A model generated the notes under the pieces. That model worked only from the letters and a program-made list of their open reading frames with translations. It was not told the origin of the DNA and did not search any database. From positions 1,008,001-1,072,000 of the forward strand of contig CALSUE010000001.1 of the NCBI GenBank assembly GCA_943789455.1: a stretch of DNA of 64,000 nt. Reading direction: 5' to 3'. A program made the position numbers and the translations under genes. The stretch comes from an uncultured Flavobacteriaceae bacterium (GTDB lineage: Bacteria; Bacteroidota; Bacteroidia; Flavobacteriales; Flavobacteriaceae). Below, in pieces: positions 37,346 through 48,438 of the stretch. How positions within the stretch are numbered: position 1 is the first letter of the stretch; every line of letters starts with the position of its first letter.

Positions 37346-37400
37346 ATTTAACAAAATTTAATATCTATTTTGTTTAACAAAATTCTAGTTTTGTTAAACA
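37346..37400 (+). promoter_or_regulatory. Palindromic operator-like site upstream of FAS1 gene
   Basis: TGTTTAACAAAA (37371-37382) and TTTTGTTAAACA (37389-37400) are perfect 12-bp inverted arms around TTCTAG. A further TTTAACAAAA lies at about 37348-37357. The arrangement looks like a dimeric repressor/activator operator next to the start of the FAS1 gene at 37425. No T run follows, so it is not a terminator. Confidence 0.5.
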
Positions 37401-37424
37401 TTAATATAAAAAAAATACACTATT

Positions 37425-38402
37425 ATGAAAAATTTATTAAAGATTATCCCAATTCTATTAATTTCTCTTACAACCCTTCAATCTTGTAATGACGACACTG
37501 ACAATGAATTACCCTATGAGCCTGAAGTACCGACAACTAATACTATAGTTGATGTAGCTTTAGGTGCTGAAAACCTTACAACTCTAGTTGCAGCATTACA
37601 AAAGGCTGATTTAGTGACTACTTTAGCAAGTCAAGGACCTTTTACAGTTCTAGCACCTTCTAACGACGCTTTTAACACATTTTTAAGCGATAATGGATTC
37701 AGTAGTTTAGAGGATGTTCCTGTTGATGTTTTAACCAATATACTTCTTAACCACGTTATAGGAGGAAGACTAGCTTCAACAGACTTATCTACGGGGTATG
37801 CATCAACTTTTGCTACAACTTCAGCTTCAGATGCTTCAATGTCAATTTTTATTGATACTTCTAATGGAGTAAGATTTAACGGCGTATCTTCTGTTACTGA
37901 TGCAAACATTGAAGCAGACAACGGAATCGTTCACTTAGTAGATGCTGTGATCGGATTACCAAGTGTTGTTACATTTGCTGTAGCTGATCCAACATTTTCA
38001 ACCCTAGTAGCTGCTTTAACAAGAAATGACTTGACAACTGATTTTGTAGGTGTTTTGTCTACAGCTACAGGAACTTCTCCAGCACCATTTACTGTATTTG
38101 CACCAACTAATGATGCCTTTGGGTCATTATTAACTGAGTTAGGTGTATCAGGATTAGGTGATATTGATGAGCCAACTTTAGACGCAGTTCTTAAAGTTCA
38201 TGTTGTAGCAGGAGCAAATGTTTTTGATACCGATTTAACAGATAACCTAACAGTAACTACTTTGGGTGGAGACATTACAGCAAATGTTACTGGTGGTGCA
38301 ACATTAACAGATGCCAACGGAAGAGTTTCTGACATCATTGCTACAAACGTTCAAGCAAATAATGGTATAATCCATGCTATTAATAAAGTTATTTTACCAT
38401 AA
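37425..38402 (+). CDS. Lipoprotein with two fasciclin (FAS1) domains
   Basis: 325 residues. A lipoprotein signal ends TLQSC (Cys at 21), followed by a short acidic linker and two FAS1 domains (about 40-180 and 183-325). FTVLAPSNDAFNTFL in the first and FTVFAPTNDAFGSLL in the second are the H1-box equivalents; DANGRVSDIIATNVQANNGI and ADNGIVHLVDAVI are the H2 regions. FAS1 domains mediate adhesion to proteins or polysaccharides. The protein is probably at the cell surface. In flavobacteria such genes are often environmentally regulated, and here a perfect palindrome sits at the promoter. Confidence 0.92.
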   Translation: MKNLLKIIPILLISLTTLQSCNDDTDNELPYEPEVPTTNTIVDVALGAENLTTLVAALQKADLVTTLASQGPFTVLAPSNDAFNTFLSDNGFSSLEDVPVDVLTNILLNHVIGGRLASTDLSTGYASTFATTSASDASMSIFIDTSNGVRFNGVSSVTDANIEADNGIVHLVDAVIGLPSVVTFAVADPTFSTLVAALTRNDLTTDFVGVLSTATGTSPAPFTVFAPTNDAFGSLLTELGVSGLGDIDEPTLDAVLKVHVVAGANVFDTDLTDNLTVTTLGGDITANVTGGATLTDANGRVSDIIATNVQANNGIIHAINKVILP

Positions 38403-38419
38403 TTAGGTATTTTACACTA

Positions 38420-38454
38420 AAAAAAAGTTCATCATTCTATGATGGACTTTTTTT
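38420..38454 (+). terminator. Terminator after FAS1 gene
   Basis: AAAGTTCATCAT pairs with ATGATGGACTTT (one G-T wobble) around a 3-nt loop and runs into seven Ts. It starts about 20 nt after the stop. Confidence 0.8.
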
Positions 38455-38514
38455 ATTTACTTGCATAATGAAAAGCTTCAATTCTTATCAAATACTAAAT
38501 TACCTGAAATTTGA

Positions 38515-39429
38515 TTAATCTCTCACCAAAGGTAAAGTAGAACACCTTAACAAACCTTCTTGTTTAGCAATCTCTTGATAAGGTACTTTTTCAACTGTGA
38601 ACCCTTTAGCTTCAAGCCATAAATTTAACCTTGTAAAGTTTTGTTCTGAAATAACTACATCTTCAGAAATAGAAAAGACATTACTATTCATCTGATACAT
38701 TTCATCTTTGGATATTTCAAAAACATTTTCATTCCCAAAATAATTTACCAACCATTTAAATTCTTCTTCAATGAGAAACCCATTCTTGTGAAGAATTGCC
38801 ATGTTCTTACCTATAGGTTGAAAGCAACAATCTAAATGTAATGCATTCTCTTTTGCATTATCATTTGATTTTCTTAGTTCAAATGATTTAACAATTTTAT
38901 TTGGAAATAACTCTTGGATTGCCTTAACTGCATTCATATTTGTTCTTGCAGTAATATATTCTGAATACTCTTTTCCAGAGTAAGTTCCTATAAAAATATA
39001 ATCATTCCATGGCATCACATCCCCGCCTTCAACATGACATTCCTCTGGAAGTGAAATTCTATTTTCTTTTGGTATTTGACTTAAAACGTGATGAATTGCC
39101 GTAATCTCTTGATCTCTTTCAGGAAGAATATTCGCTGATATAAATTTGTCTTCTATTACAAAACCAATATCTCTTGAAAAAATTTGATTATAGTTTTCTA
39201 TCACCTTTGGGCGAAACACTTCTATATCATATTTTTCGAATACCTTCATTACAGATTCCATCTCTGAAATCATATCTTGTTCTTTAGGGTAAGTACCAGC
39301 TATGACATGTAATTTACTTTTTGGATCATAACATTCTTCCAAAGTTGGAGTAGGCCCGTTATGATATGCAATCCCCAAAACGACAGATCTCAATCGAGAG
39401 GTTTCGTTTTGAATATTTAAGTGTAACAT
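38515..39429 (-). CDS. Arginine deiminase/amidinotransferase-family protein
   Basis: 304 residues, penta-propeller guanidine-modifying fold. The family blocks are visible: FSRDIGFVIEDKFI (Asp), VEGGDVMPWNDYIF, ALHLDCCFQPIG (catalytic His) and the C-terminal LLRCSTLPLVRD with the catalytic Cys. It could be a dimethylargininase, arginine deiminase or amidinotransferase; motifs alone do not separate them. It is upstream of ctlX on the same strand, with the FAS1 gene between on the other strand. Cytoplasmic. Confidence 0.82.
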   Translation of the reverse strand: MLHLNIQNETSRLRSVVLGIAYHNGPTPTLEECYDPKSKLHVIAGTYPKEQDMISEMESVMKVFEKYDIEVFRPKVIENYNQIFSRDIGFVIEDKFISANILPERDQEITAIHHVLSQIPKENRISLPEECHVEGGDVMPWNDYIFIGTYSGKEYSEYITARTNMNAVKAIQELFPNKIVKSFELRKSNDNAKENALHLDCCFQPIGKNMAILHKNGFLIEEEFKWLVNYFGNENVFEISKDEMYQMNSNVFSISEDVVISEQNFTRLNLWLEAKGFTVEKVPYQEIAKQEGLLRCSTLPLVRD

Positions 39430-39518
39430 ACAATCGTGTTAAAGAGTAAATATAAACAAGTTAATTATCAAAACTGAATTCAAAATATATAGCTTGTTTC
39501 ACGCAGTAATATTTCAAT

Positions 39519-40805
39519 CTACCTTTGAGCTATATTTTTGAATTCTCTAAGTGTTTCTCCTGTATAAATTTGACGTGGACGACCAATAGGTTCTTTACCT
39601 AAACGCATCTCTTTCCATTGTGCTATCCAACCCGGTAAGCGACCTAATGCAAACATAACTGTGAACATTTCAACAGGTATCCCCATGGCTCTATAAATAA
39701 TCCCTGAATAAAAATCTACGTTTGGATATAATTTTCTATCAACAAAATAGGGGTCATTTAATGCTTCTTGTTCTAAAGATTTAGCAACATCTAAAATTGG
39801 ATCATCTATCCCAAGATCATTTAACACCTGATTGGCAGCAACCTTAATGATTTTGGCTCTTGGATCAAAATTTTTATATACTCTGTGACCAAACCCCATT
39901 AATCTAAAAGGATCATTTTTATCTTTGGCCTTAGCCATATATTTTTTTGTATCTCCACCGTCTTCTTTAATGGCCTCAAGCATTTCAAGTACAGCTTGAT
40001 TAGCACCTCCGTGAAGTGGACCCCATAATGCAGAAATACCTGCAGATAGTGAAGCAAATAAACCAGCATGAGAAGAACCAACTATTCGAACTGTAGAAGT
40101 AGAACAATTTTGCTCGTGATCTGCATGAAGTATTAGTAGTTTATTTAAAGCATCTCTTACTATTGGGTTAACTGTATATTCTTCATTTGGCTTTGAAAAC
40201 ATCATACTCATAACATTTTCAACATATCCTAATGAATTTGATCCGTAATTTAACGGAAGACCGTTAATTTTTCTCATGGCCCATGAAACTAAAACTGGTA
40301 GTTTTCCCATAATTTTCACGATGGCTCTGTACATTTCTTCATCAGAATCTACATTTACAGAAGAAGGATTGAAGGCAGTTAAAGCGCTCGTTAAAGAAGA
40401 AAGTATGCCCATTGGGTGAGCTGTCTTTGGAAAGGCATCTAATATTTTTCTTACATCATCATCAACAATAGCGTTGTCTTTAATATCTGAATGAAATTTT
40501 GACAATTGATCTTGAGATGGTAATTCTCCAAAAATCAACAAATAAGATACTTCTAAAAAATCTGCCTTCTCTGCTAAATCCTCTATTGAATATCCTCTGT
40601 ACCTTAATACTCCTTTTTCACCATCTAAAAAAGTAATAGCACTTTTACAAGCACCCGTATTTTTATAACCAGGATCTATAGTAATTACTCCTCCAGAAAC
40701 TCCTCTCAAGGTTTTAATATCAATAGCTAATTCATTTTCAGATCCTTTTGTTACTGGAAATTCATATGCACGGTCTCCAATTTGTAATTTAGCTATTTCT
40801 GCCAT
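39519..40805 (-). CDS. gltA: Citrate synthase
   Basis: 428 residues, type II (hexameric) length. It condenses acetyl-CoA and oxaloacetate in the TCA cycle. Active-site blocks are LHADHEQNCSTSTVR, GALHGGANQ (here WGPLHGGANQA), and MGFGHRVYKNFDPR, with the Asp in VDFYSGIIYRAMGIP. The N-terminal domain (about 1-60) is the extension of Gram-negative enzymes. A -7-like TATCTTTG lies about 35 nt before the start. Upstream is a terminator for enolase. Confidence 0.98.
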   Translation of the reverse strand: MAEIAKLQIGDRAYEFPVTKGSENELAIDIKTLRGVSGGVITIDPGYKNTGACKSAITFLDGEKGVLRYRGYSIEDLAEKADFLEVSYLLIFGELPSQDQLSKFHSDIKDNAIVDDDVRKILDAFPKTAHPMGILSSLTSALTAFNPSSVNVDSDEEMYRAIVKIMGKLPVLVSWAMRKINGLPLNYGSNSLGYVENVMSMMFSKPNEEYTVNPIVRDALNKLLILHADHEQNCSTSTVRIVGSSHAGLFASLSAGISALWGPLHGGANQAVLEMLEAIKEDGGDTKKYMAKAKDKNDPFRLMGFGHRVYKNFDPRAKIIKVAANQVLNDLGIDDPILDVAKSLEQEALNDPYFVDRKLYPNVDFYSGIIYRAMGIPVEMFTVMFALGRLPGWIAQWKEMRLGKEPIGRPRQIYTGETLREFKNIAQR

Positions 40806-40839
40806 TTTGTTTTTCGATTTTGTTTTTTATGAAGTGTGG

Positions 40840-40847
40840 CAAAGATA
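40840..40847 (-). promoter_or_regulatory. gltA -7 element
   Basis: TATCTTTG on the minus strand matches TAnnTTTG exactly, about 35 nt upstream of the gltA ATG. No good -33 box is seen 19 nt further up. Confidence 0.4.
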
Positions 40848-40923
40848 AGAATTTTAGAGGGTTTTAAAAAAAACTAAGACAGTTTTTGAAGATGAGGAAA
40901 TAATATTTCTTTACATGTTATTT

Positions 40924-40959
40924 TAATAAAAAAACCTCTTAATTTAAGATTAAGAGGTT
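40924..40959 (-). terminator. Enolase terminator
   Basis: On the minus strand AACCTCTTAAT (40959-40949) pairs with ATTAAGAGGTT (40943-40933), followed by a run of seven Ts. It is about 25 nt beyond the eno stop. Confidence 0.85.
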
Positions 40960-40983
40960 GTATAGTAAAAAAAAGGTATTAAG

Positions 40984-42621
<1,638 letters not shown>

Positions 42622-43719
42622 TTATTTAATATTTTCCATAAATTGATCAAACAAGTATTCCGCATCATGTGGTCCTGGACTAGCTTCCGGATGGTATTGG
42701 ACAGAAAAACAATTTTTATTTTTTAATCGAATACCTGCTACAGTGTGATCGTTAAGGTGTACATGGGTTATCTCTACATCTGGATGAGACTCTGTCTCTT
42801 CTCTATTGATCGCAAAACCATGATTTTGAGAAGTGATTTCACCTTTACCCGTAAGTAAGTTCTTTACTGGGTGATTTATTCCTCTGTGGCCATTATGCAT
42901 TTTATAAGTTGATATCCCATTTGCTAAGGCTATAACTTGATGCCCCAAACAAATACCAAATAAAGGTAAATTTCTTTCAATAATTTCTTTAGCCAAATTT
43001 TGAGCCTCTATTAAAGGTTCGGGATCTCCTGGGCCATTAGATATAAAATAACCGTCGGGATTCCATGCCTGTAAATCTTCGAAAGATGTGTTGTATGGGA
43101 ATACTTTAACGTAAGCTCCACGCTTTACAAAATTTCTTAAAATATTTTTCTTTATCCCAATATCTAAAGCTGCTATTTTAAACTTTGAGTTTTCATCTCC
43201 TACAAAATAAGGCTCTTTTGTAGAAACTTTAGAGGCCAACTCTAAACCTTGCATAGAAGGTGCTTTAGATAATTGAGCTTTTAATTTGTCTATATCATCA
43301 GTCTCTGTAGAAATAACAGCATTCATTGCGCCATGATCTCTTATGTAAGATACAAGTGCTCTAGTATCTACATCTGAAATAGCAACTAAATTATGTTTAA
43401 CAAACCAATCTTTTAAATTGCCGTCAGAATCTACCCTAGAATGTTCAAAACTAAAATTTCTAACAATCAAACCTGAAATCTTTATCCCATCAGATTCTAC
43501 TTCCGAGGCATTAACTCCATAATTTCCTATGTGGGCATTGGCGGTAACCATAATTTGGCCAAAATAAGATGGATCTGTAAAAATTTCTTGATAACCTGTC
43601 ATACCTGTATTGAAACAGATTTCGCCGGTTACAGTTCCCTCAATCCCAACAGATTTACCATAAAAAATAGTTCCATCTGCTAATAAAACTAATGCTTTTT
43701 TTCTTTGTTGATACTTCAT
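42622..43719 (-). CDS. carA: Carbamoyl-phosphate synthase small (glutaminase) subunit
   Basis: 365 residues. The N-terminal CPSase domain starts ALVLLADGTIFYGKS; the C-terminal class I glutamine amidotransferase has the nucleophile Cys in FGICLGHQ, the His in QYHPEASPGP and the Glu three residues on. It supplies ammonia to CarB for carbamoyl phosphate, feeding arginine and pyrimidines. carB is not adjacent. A -7 TATTTTTG lies at 43750-43743, about 25 nt before the ATG. Confidence 0.97.
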   Translation of the reverse strand: MKYQQRKKALVLLADGTIFYGKSVGIEGTVTGEICFNTGMTGYQEIFTDPSYFGQIMVTANAHIGNYGVNASEVESDGIKISGLIVRNFSFEHSRVDSDGNLKDWFVKHNLVAISDVDTRALVSYIRDHGAMNAVISTETDDIDKLKAQLSKAPSMQGLELASKVSTKEPYFVGDENSKFKIAALDIGIKKNILRNFVKRGAYVKVFPYNTSFEDLQAWNPDGYFISNGPGDPEPLIEAQNLAKEIIERNLPLFGICLGHQVIALANGISTYKMHNGHRGINHPVKNLLTGKGEITSQNHGFAINREETESHPDVEITHVHLNDHTVAGIRLKNKNCFSVQYHPEASPGPHDAEYLFDQFMENIK

Positions 43720-43742
43720 TCAATTAGACTTCTAAGTTTTAA

Positions 43743-43750
43743 CAAAAATA
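43743..43750 (-). promoter_or_regulatory. carA -7 element
   Basis: TATTTTTG on the minus strand matches TAnnTTTG, 23 nt upstream of the carA start. No matching -33 box is visible. Confidence 0.35.
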
Positions 43751-43786
43751 AGAATATTTATGAATAGATGTATTTAATTTTTTATC

Positions 43787-43823
43787 AAAAAAAAGGCAAC
43801 TATTAACAGTTGCCTTTTTTTTA
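43787..43823 (-). terminator. Terminator after the second tandem paralogue
   Basis: GGCAACTgttaatAGTTGCC on the minus strand, followed by eight Ts, about 15 nt beyond the stop at 43837. Confidence 0.85.
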
Positions 43824-43836
43824 TCAATTTTAAATT

Positions 43837-44574
43837 TTAAAGTATGTTGTCTAAGTTTTTTAGAGCTACTTTAATATCATTAATTTTTTTGAACGATAGC
43901 TTATTCCTTGTAAAATATTTTAAAACAGAACTTTTTTCAGCTTCATTATTTGCAATAGCATCTATAATGAACTTTTTCTTAAGCTTCAATTCAGTTATTC
44001 CTTGCTCATTAGAGATATAATACTCTTCTTTATGTACTAATTTATCCGTTTTTCTACTTAGCATTGGGTTTACTGAACCCTCCACAAGCTTAACACTATG
44101 AAAATTTAATAATGAAACCTTATCAGACTCATAAATCACTTCAAAAACACGACTACCAATTTCTGTATCAATTTTTTTAAATACCTTTCCTTTAATAGTA
44201 ACATCTTCAATAGCTTTCATATTTAACACAAAAATGGAATCTTCCGATATTTTTGTAACCATTCTATTTGTTTTCAAATTAAAATTTACATTCTTTAATG
44301 TAAATGTTTTTTTGTCTTTAGAATTAACTACTACAGGATAATTTTTCCAAGTATCAAATAAATAAATAGATCCATCAATAGTTCTTGGAGGGTTTATAAA
44401 TCTGACTGCTGTTCCAGCAGGAAATTTGCTAGAACCCCAATATCCAGGTTCACCTCCAGCTAAATTTTTTAGCGCTGTAGCATTATTTTCACTTACACTA
44501 GATTGAGTACTTTGAGAATATCCAACGGTAGTAATTGTTAAACATAAAACTGTAATAATTTTCAATTTTCTCAT
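43837..44574 (-). CDS. Secreted hypothetical protein, tandem paralogue B
   Basis: About 245 residues from the ATG at 44574, chosen because it aligns with the start of its neighbour (MRKLKIIT versus MKKLKIIT); an ATG 18 nt upstream is possible. A signal peptide ends GYSQ. The mature protein shares long identical stretches with the next gene, for example NPPRTIDGSIYLF, NMKAIEDVTIKGKVFKK-like and VKLVEGSVNPMLSRKTDKLV. It has no recognised domain or catalytic motif. The C-terminus is lysine-rich (KLSFKKINDIKVALKNLDNI). Probably periplasmic; function unknown. Confidence 0.75.
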   Translation of the reverse strand: MRKLKIITVLCLTITTVGYSQSTQSSVSENNATALKNLAGGEPGYWGSSKFPAGTAVRFINPPRTIDGSIYLFDTWKNYPVVVNSKDKKTFTLKNVNFNLKTNRMVTKISEDSIFVLNMKAIEDVTIKGKVFKKIDTEIGSRVFEVIYESDKVSLLNFHSVKLVEGSVNPMLSRKTDKLVHKEEYYISNEQGITELKLKKKFIIDAIANNEAEKSSVLKYFTRNKLSFKKINDIKVALKNLDNIL

Positions 44575-44662
44575 TATTTCTTTATTATTCATTGTTTACG
44601 AGTATCGTTAATCTATACTATTAAATTTCATAAACAAATTTTATACAATATAAAGCTAAAAA

Positions 44663-44699
44663 ATAAAAAGAGCGAAGTGAAATTCACCTGCTCTTTTTA
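44663..44699 (-). terminator. Terminator between tandem paralogues (copy of rplQ terminator)
   Basis: On the minus strand AAAAAGAGC and GCTCTTTTT enclose an inner GTGAA/TTCAC-type stem. The hairpin shares GAGC...TTCACCTGCTCTTTT with the one after rplQ, so it looks like part of the duplicated unit. Confidence 0.8.
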
Positions 44700-44776
44700 A
44701 CAAAAAATTAATTTTTTATTTACTTTACAAACTTTTAATTAATAAAAGTATTTAATTTTTGGTTTGATCTTAAATA

Positions 44777-45505
44777 TTAGAATATGTTGTCTAAATTTTT
44801 CAAAGCTACTTTAATATCATCAATTTTTTTGAAGGATAACTTGTTCTCTAAAAAATAATTTAAAAGAGAGTTCTTTTCGTTATCATTGCTAGCAAAAGAA
44901 TTTAAAATAGATTTTTTCTTAAGTCTTAATTCATTGATTCCTTGACCGTTTAAAACATAATATACTTCTTTGTGTACTAGTTTATCAGTTTTTCTACTTA
45001 ACATAGGATTAACTGAACCTTCTACTAACTTTACACTATGAAAATTCAACAATGAAACTTTATCAGACTCATAAATCACCTCAAAAATTCGACTACCAAT
45101 TTCTGTATCCACTTTTTTAAACACTTTTCCTTGAATATCAACTGTTTCAATAGATTTCATATTTAACACAAAAATTGAATCTTGAGAAATTTTTGTTACC
45201 AATCTATTTGTTCTCAGATTAAAATTTATATTATCTAGAGTAAAAGTTTTGTTGTCTTTAGATTTAACAACTACAGGATAATTTTTCCAGTTATTAAATA
45301 AATATATAGAACCATCTATAGTTCTTGGAGGGTTTACAAACCTCATTGCAGTTCCATATCCACCGTTACCAGATCCAGTCCCTGTTCCTGTTATACCTTG
45401 CAGAGCTCTAGCATTGTTATCACTTACATTTGTACCTGTATTTTGTGAATATCCAACAACACTAATTGTTAAAAATAGTAGTGTAATTATTTTCAATTTC
45501 TTCAT
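44777..45505 (-). CDS. Secreted hypothetical protein, tandem paralogue A
   Basis: 242 residues with a signal peptide ending GYSQ (about residue 21). A Gly/Thr-rich spacer (GITGTGTGSGNGGYGT) differs from paralogue B; after it the two align nearly residue for residue through NPPRTIDGSIYLF, FEVIYESDKVSLLNFHSVKL and the C-terminal KVALKNLDNIF. No known domain was recognised. It lies directly beyond the rplQ terminator, between it and the second copy. Probably periplasmic or surface; function unknown. Confidence 0.75.
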   Translation of the reverse strand: MKKLKIITLLFLTISVVGYSQNTGTNVSDNNARALQGITGTGTGSGNGGYGTAMRFVNPPRTIDGSIYLFNNWKNYPVVVKSKDNKTFTLDNINFNLRTNRLVTKISQDSIFVLNMKSIETVDIQGKVFKKVDTEIGSRIFEVIYESDKVSLLNFHSVKLVEGSVNPMLSRKTDKLVHKEVYYVLNGQGINELRLKKKSILNSFASNDNEKNSLLNYFLENKLSFKKIDDIKVALKNLDNIF

Positions 45506-45595
45506 TTTTTTTCTTTTAAGATTGATATATAATAGTAGGGTGCAATATTTTTCAGATGGTTGCGTGTACTAATGTAAACTAGCGTAAAAATATTA

Positions 45596-45634
45596 AAAAA
45601 AAAGAGCAGTGTAAAATTTACCTGCTCTTTTAAC
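45596..45634 (-). terminator. rplQ (ribosomal super-operon) terminator
   Basis: AAAAGAGCAG and CTGCTCTTTT enclose GTAAA/TTTAC, about 20 nt beyond the rplQ stop on the minus strand. Confidence 0.85.
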
Positions 45635-45655
45635 ATTTATTTAAATCTTCAATAA

Positions 45656-46138
45656 TTATTCAGATTTTTCTTCTGTAGTGGTTTCTGCTGTTTCAGTTGA
45701 AGCAACAACTTCATCAGTTTTCTTACGTCTTCCTCTACGTGTAGATTTTTTAGCTTTTTTACCTTTAGGGTTGTATATTTCGTTATAATCAACAAGTTCA
45801 ACCATGGCCATAGGAGCATTATCCCCTTGACGGTTTCCTAACTTGATAATACGAATATAACCTCCTGGTCTATCTGCTATTTTAACAGAAATTTCTTTAA
45901 ATAATTCTGTAACAGCAAACTTATCTCTAAGGTAACTAAAAACAACTCTTCTATTGTGGGTTGTATCTGCTTTAGATTTTGTAATTAATGGCTCAACAAA
46001 AACTCTTAATGCTTTTGCTTTAGCAACTGTAGTATTAATACGTTTGTGTTCTATTAAAGAACAAGCCATATTCGCTAACATAGCTTTTCTATGTGCAGTT
46101 TGTCTTCCTAAATGATTAAATTTCTTTCCGTGTCTCAT
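45656..46138 (-). CDS. rplQ: Ribosomal protein L17
   Basis: 160 residues. The bL17 core (1-120) starts [20 protein letters not shown] and contains [15 protein letters not shown] basic then acidic C-terminal tail ([14 protein letters not shown] followed by a T/E-rich end) extends about 35 residues beyond the E. coli protein, as in other Bacteroidota. Last gene of the ribosomal cluster, 60 nt after rpoA. Confidence 0.98.
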   Translation of the reverse strand: MRHGKKFNHLGRQTAHRKAMLANMACSLIEHKRINTTVAKAKALRVFVEPLITKSKADTTHNRRVVFSYLRDKFAVTELFKEISVKIADRPGGYIRIIKLGNRQGDNAPMAMVELVDYNEIYNPKGKKAKKSTRRGRRKKTDEVVASTETAETTTEEKSE

Positions 46139-46198
46139 GACGTTTATTTTTTACTTTCATCTTGCTCAACTCACTATTGAGGGGCAAATTATGAAAGA

Positions 46199-47191
46199 TT
46201 AATCTCTATCTAATTTATATTTTACTAAGTCCATTCCAAAGTTAAGACCTTTAACAATTACAAGCTCTTCTAACTCTGTTAATGATTTTTTACCAAAGTT
46301 TCTAAACTTCATTAAATCACTTTTATTAAATGAAACTAAATCTCCTAAAGTATCAACCTCTGCTGCTTTTAAACAATTTAATGCTCTAACAGAAAGATCC
46401 ATGTCTATTAATCTAGTTTTTAATAACTGACGCATGTGTAATGATTCCTCATCATAAGTTTCAGTTTGAGCAATTTCATCTGCTTCAAGAGTAATACGCT
46501 CATCAGAAAATAACATGAAGTGATGAATCAATATTTTGGCAGCTTCAGTTAAAGCATCTTTAGGATTTATAGATCCATCAGTTTCTATGTCAAAAATTAA
46601 TTTTTCATAATCAGTTTTTTGTTCAACACGGAAATTTTCGATTGCATACTTTACATTTTTAATTGGTGTAAAGATAGAATCTGTAAAAATTGTACCAATA
46701 GGTGCCGAAGATTTTTTATTCTCTTCTGCAGGAACAAAACCTCTACCTTTTTCGATAGAAAGCTCCATATTTAATTTAACTGACTTATCCATATGACAAA
46801 TCACTAAGTCTGGATTTAATACTTGGAACCCAGAAATATATTTCTGTAAATCTCCAGCAGTCAATTGATCTTGACCAGAAATAGAAACAGAAACAGTTTC
46901 TCTATCTGATTCTTCAATTTGCTTCTTAAAGCGAACTTGTTTAAGATTTAGTATAATCTCAGTAACATCCTCAACAATACCTTTTATTGTTGAAAACTCA
47001 TGTTCTACACCATCGATTCGTAATGAAGTAATTGCAAATCCTTCTAAAGAAGATAATAAAACTCTTCTTAATGCATTTCCTACTGTTAAACCAAAACCTT
47101 GTTCTAGTGGTCTAAACTCAAATCTACCAGAAAAATCTGTAGATTCAATCATAATTACCTTATCGGGTTTCTGAAAATTTAAAATTGCCAT
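46199..47191 (-). CDS. rpoA: RNA polymerase alpha subunit
   Basis: 330 residues. The N-terminal dimerisation domain has [24 protein letters not shown] (in parts) and the C-terminal domain the two helix-hairpin-helix region [19 protein letters not shown] and [15 protein letters not shown] used for promoter and activator contact. It is in the usual place between rpsD and rplQ, linking polymerase supply to ribosome supply. Confidence 0.99.
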   Translation of the reverse strand: MAILNFQKPDKVIMIESTDFSGRFEFRPLEQGFGLTVGNALRRVLLSSLEGFAITSLRIDGVEHEFSTIKGIVEDVTEIILNLKQVRFKKQIEESDRETVSVSISGQDQLTAGDLQKYISGFQVLNPDLVICHMDKSVKLNMELSIEKGRGFVPAEENKKSSAPIGTIFTDSIFTPIKNVKYAIENFRVEQKTDYEKLIFDIETDGSINPKDALTEAAKILIHHFMLFSDERITLEADEIAQTETYDEESLHMRQLLKTRLIDMDLSVRALNCLKAAEVDTLGDLVSFNKSDLMKFRNFGKKSLTELEELVIVKGLNFGMDLVKYKLDRD

Positions 47192-47288
47192 ATGTTTTCT
47201 TCGTTTTAATTGTTATTTAGTTGCGCGGTTTGTAAGCGTGAAGAATTGCTAACATACCCTTTGGCCAAATACCAATGTGGTTAATTTA

Positions 47289-47894
47289 TTATTTAGAATA
47301 TAATTCTACGATTAATTGTTCTTTAATGTTTTCAGGGATTTGTAAGCGCTGTGGAGTTTTTACAAAAGTTCCTTCTTTTTTATCAGAATTCCAACTTAAC
47401 CATTCATAAACTGAACTGTTGGATGCTAAAGCATCATCAATAGCTTGAAGTGATTTAGATTTTTCTCTCACTGCTACAACATCACCCTCTTTTAAAGAAT
47501 ACGATGGGATATTTACGATTTCTCCATTCACAGTAATGTGTCTGTGAGAAACTAACTGACGTGCTCCTCTTCTTGATTTAGAGATTCCGAAACGAAATAC
47601 AACATTGTCTAAACGAGATTCACACAATTGTAATAATACCTCTCCGGTAATTCCTTTTGAAGAAGATGCTTTTTTAAATAAATTACTGAATTGACGTTCT
47701 AATATTCCATAAGAATATTTAGCTTTTTGCTTTTCCATTAACTGGACAGCATATTCAGATTTCTTACCTCTTCTTTTTGCATTTCCATGCTGTCCTGGAG
47801 GATAATTTCTTTTTTCGAAGCTTTTGTCTGCTCCAAAAATTGCTTCGCCAAATTTACGAGCAATTTTAGTTTTTGGTCCTGTATATCTTGCCAT
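47289..47894 (-). CDS. rpsD: Ribosomal protein S4
   Basis: 201 residues. It starts [20 protein letters not shown] and has the S4 RNA-binding domain around residues 93-155 ([26 protein letters not shown], in parts). It nucleates 16S rRNA assembly and in E. coli represses the alpha operon. Gaps of 79 nt before and 97 nt after it could hold its own regulatory structure, but none was identified with confidence. Confidence 0.98.
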   Translation of the reverse strand: MARYTGPKTKIARKFGEAIFGADKSFEKRNYPPGQHGNAKRRGKKSEYAVQLMEKQKAKYSYGILERQFSNLFKKASSSKGITGEVLLQLCESRLDNVVFRFGISKSRRGARQLVSHRHITVNGEIVNIPSYSLKEGDVVAVREKSKSLQAIDDALASNSSVYEWLSWNSDKKEGTFVKTPQRLQIPENIKEQLIVELYSK

Positions 47895-47973
47895 TTCTGT
47901 TTTTGTTACAATAGGGATTATGAATTAAGGCTTACTCCTTCGATAATCTGATTCCTATATATTAAAAAATTAA

Positions 47974-48357
47974 TTATACTCGTCTTCTTTTTGGTGGACG
48001 ACAACCATTATGAGGAGTTGGAGTAACATCAATAATTTCAGTTACTTCAATTCCTGAATTGTGAACGGCTCTGATTGCAGATTCTCTACCATTTCCAGGT
48101 CCTTTCACATATACTTTAACTTTACGTAAACCAGCTTCATGAGCTACTTTAGAACAGTCTTCTGCAGCAAGTTGAGCTGCATAAGGAGTATTCTTTTTAG
48201 ATCCTCTAAATCCCATTTTACCAGCTGATGACCATGAAATAACATCACCTTTCTTGTTGGTTAAAGAAATAATGATATTATTAAAAGATGCTGTAATGTG
48301 AGCTTCTCCGATAGACTCAATAATTACTTTACGTTTTTTTGAACTTGTTTTTGCCAT
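47974..48357 (-). CDS. rpsK: Ribosomal protein S11
   Basis: 127 residues, normal. [20 protein letters not shown] and the basic C-terminus [12 protein letters not shown] are the uS11 signature. It lines the platform near the E site. It sits between rpsM and rpsD as in most bacteria. Confidence 0.98.
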   Translation of the reverse strand: MAKTSSKKRKVIIESIGEAHITASFNNIIISLTNKKGDVISWSSAGKMGFRGSKKNTPYAAQLAAEDCSKVAHEAGLRKVKVYVKGPGNGRESAIRAVHNSGIEVTEIIDVTPTPHNGCRPPKRRRV

Positions 48358-48438
48358 AATAATTTGGTGTTCAGCAATAATGCTCTAGTAAATTGTGTTT
48401 GTAACACGGCACACTAGTTAGGTACTGCTATTTGTAAC

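Noticed and set aside
45596..45634. Possible repeat element or mobile hairpin because it recurs at 44663
   Set aside because: Only two copies, both in the tandem gene duplication, so a copied terminator is simpler.
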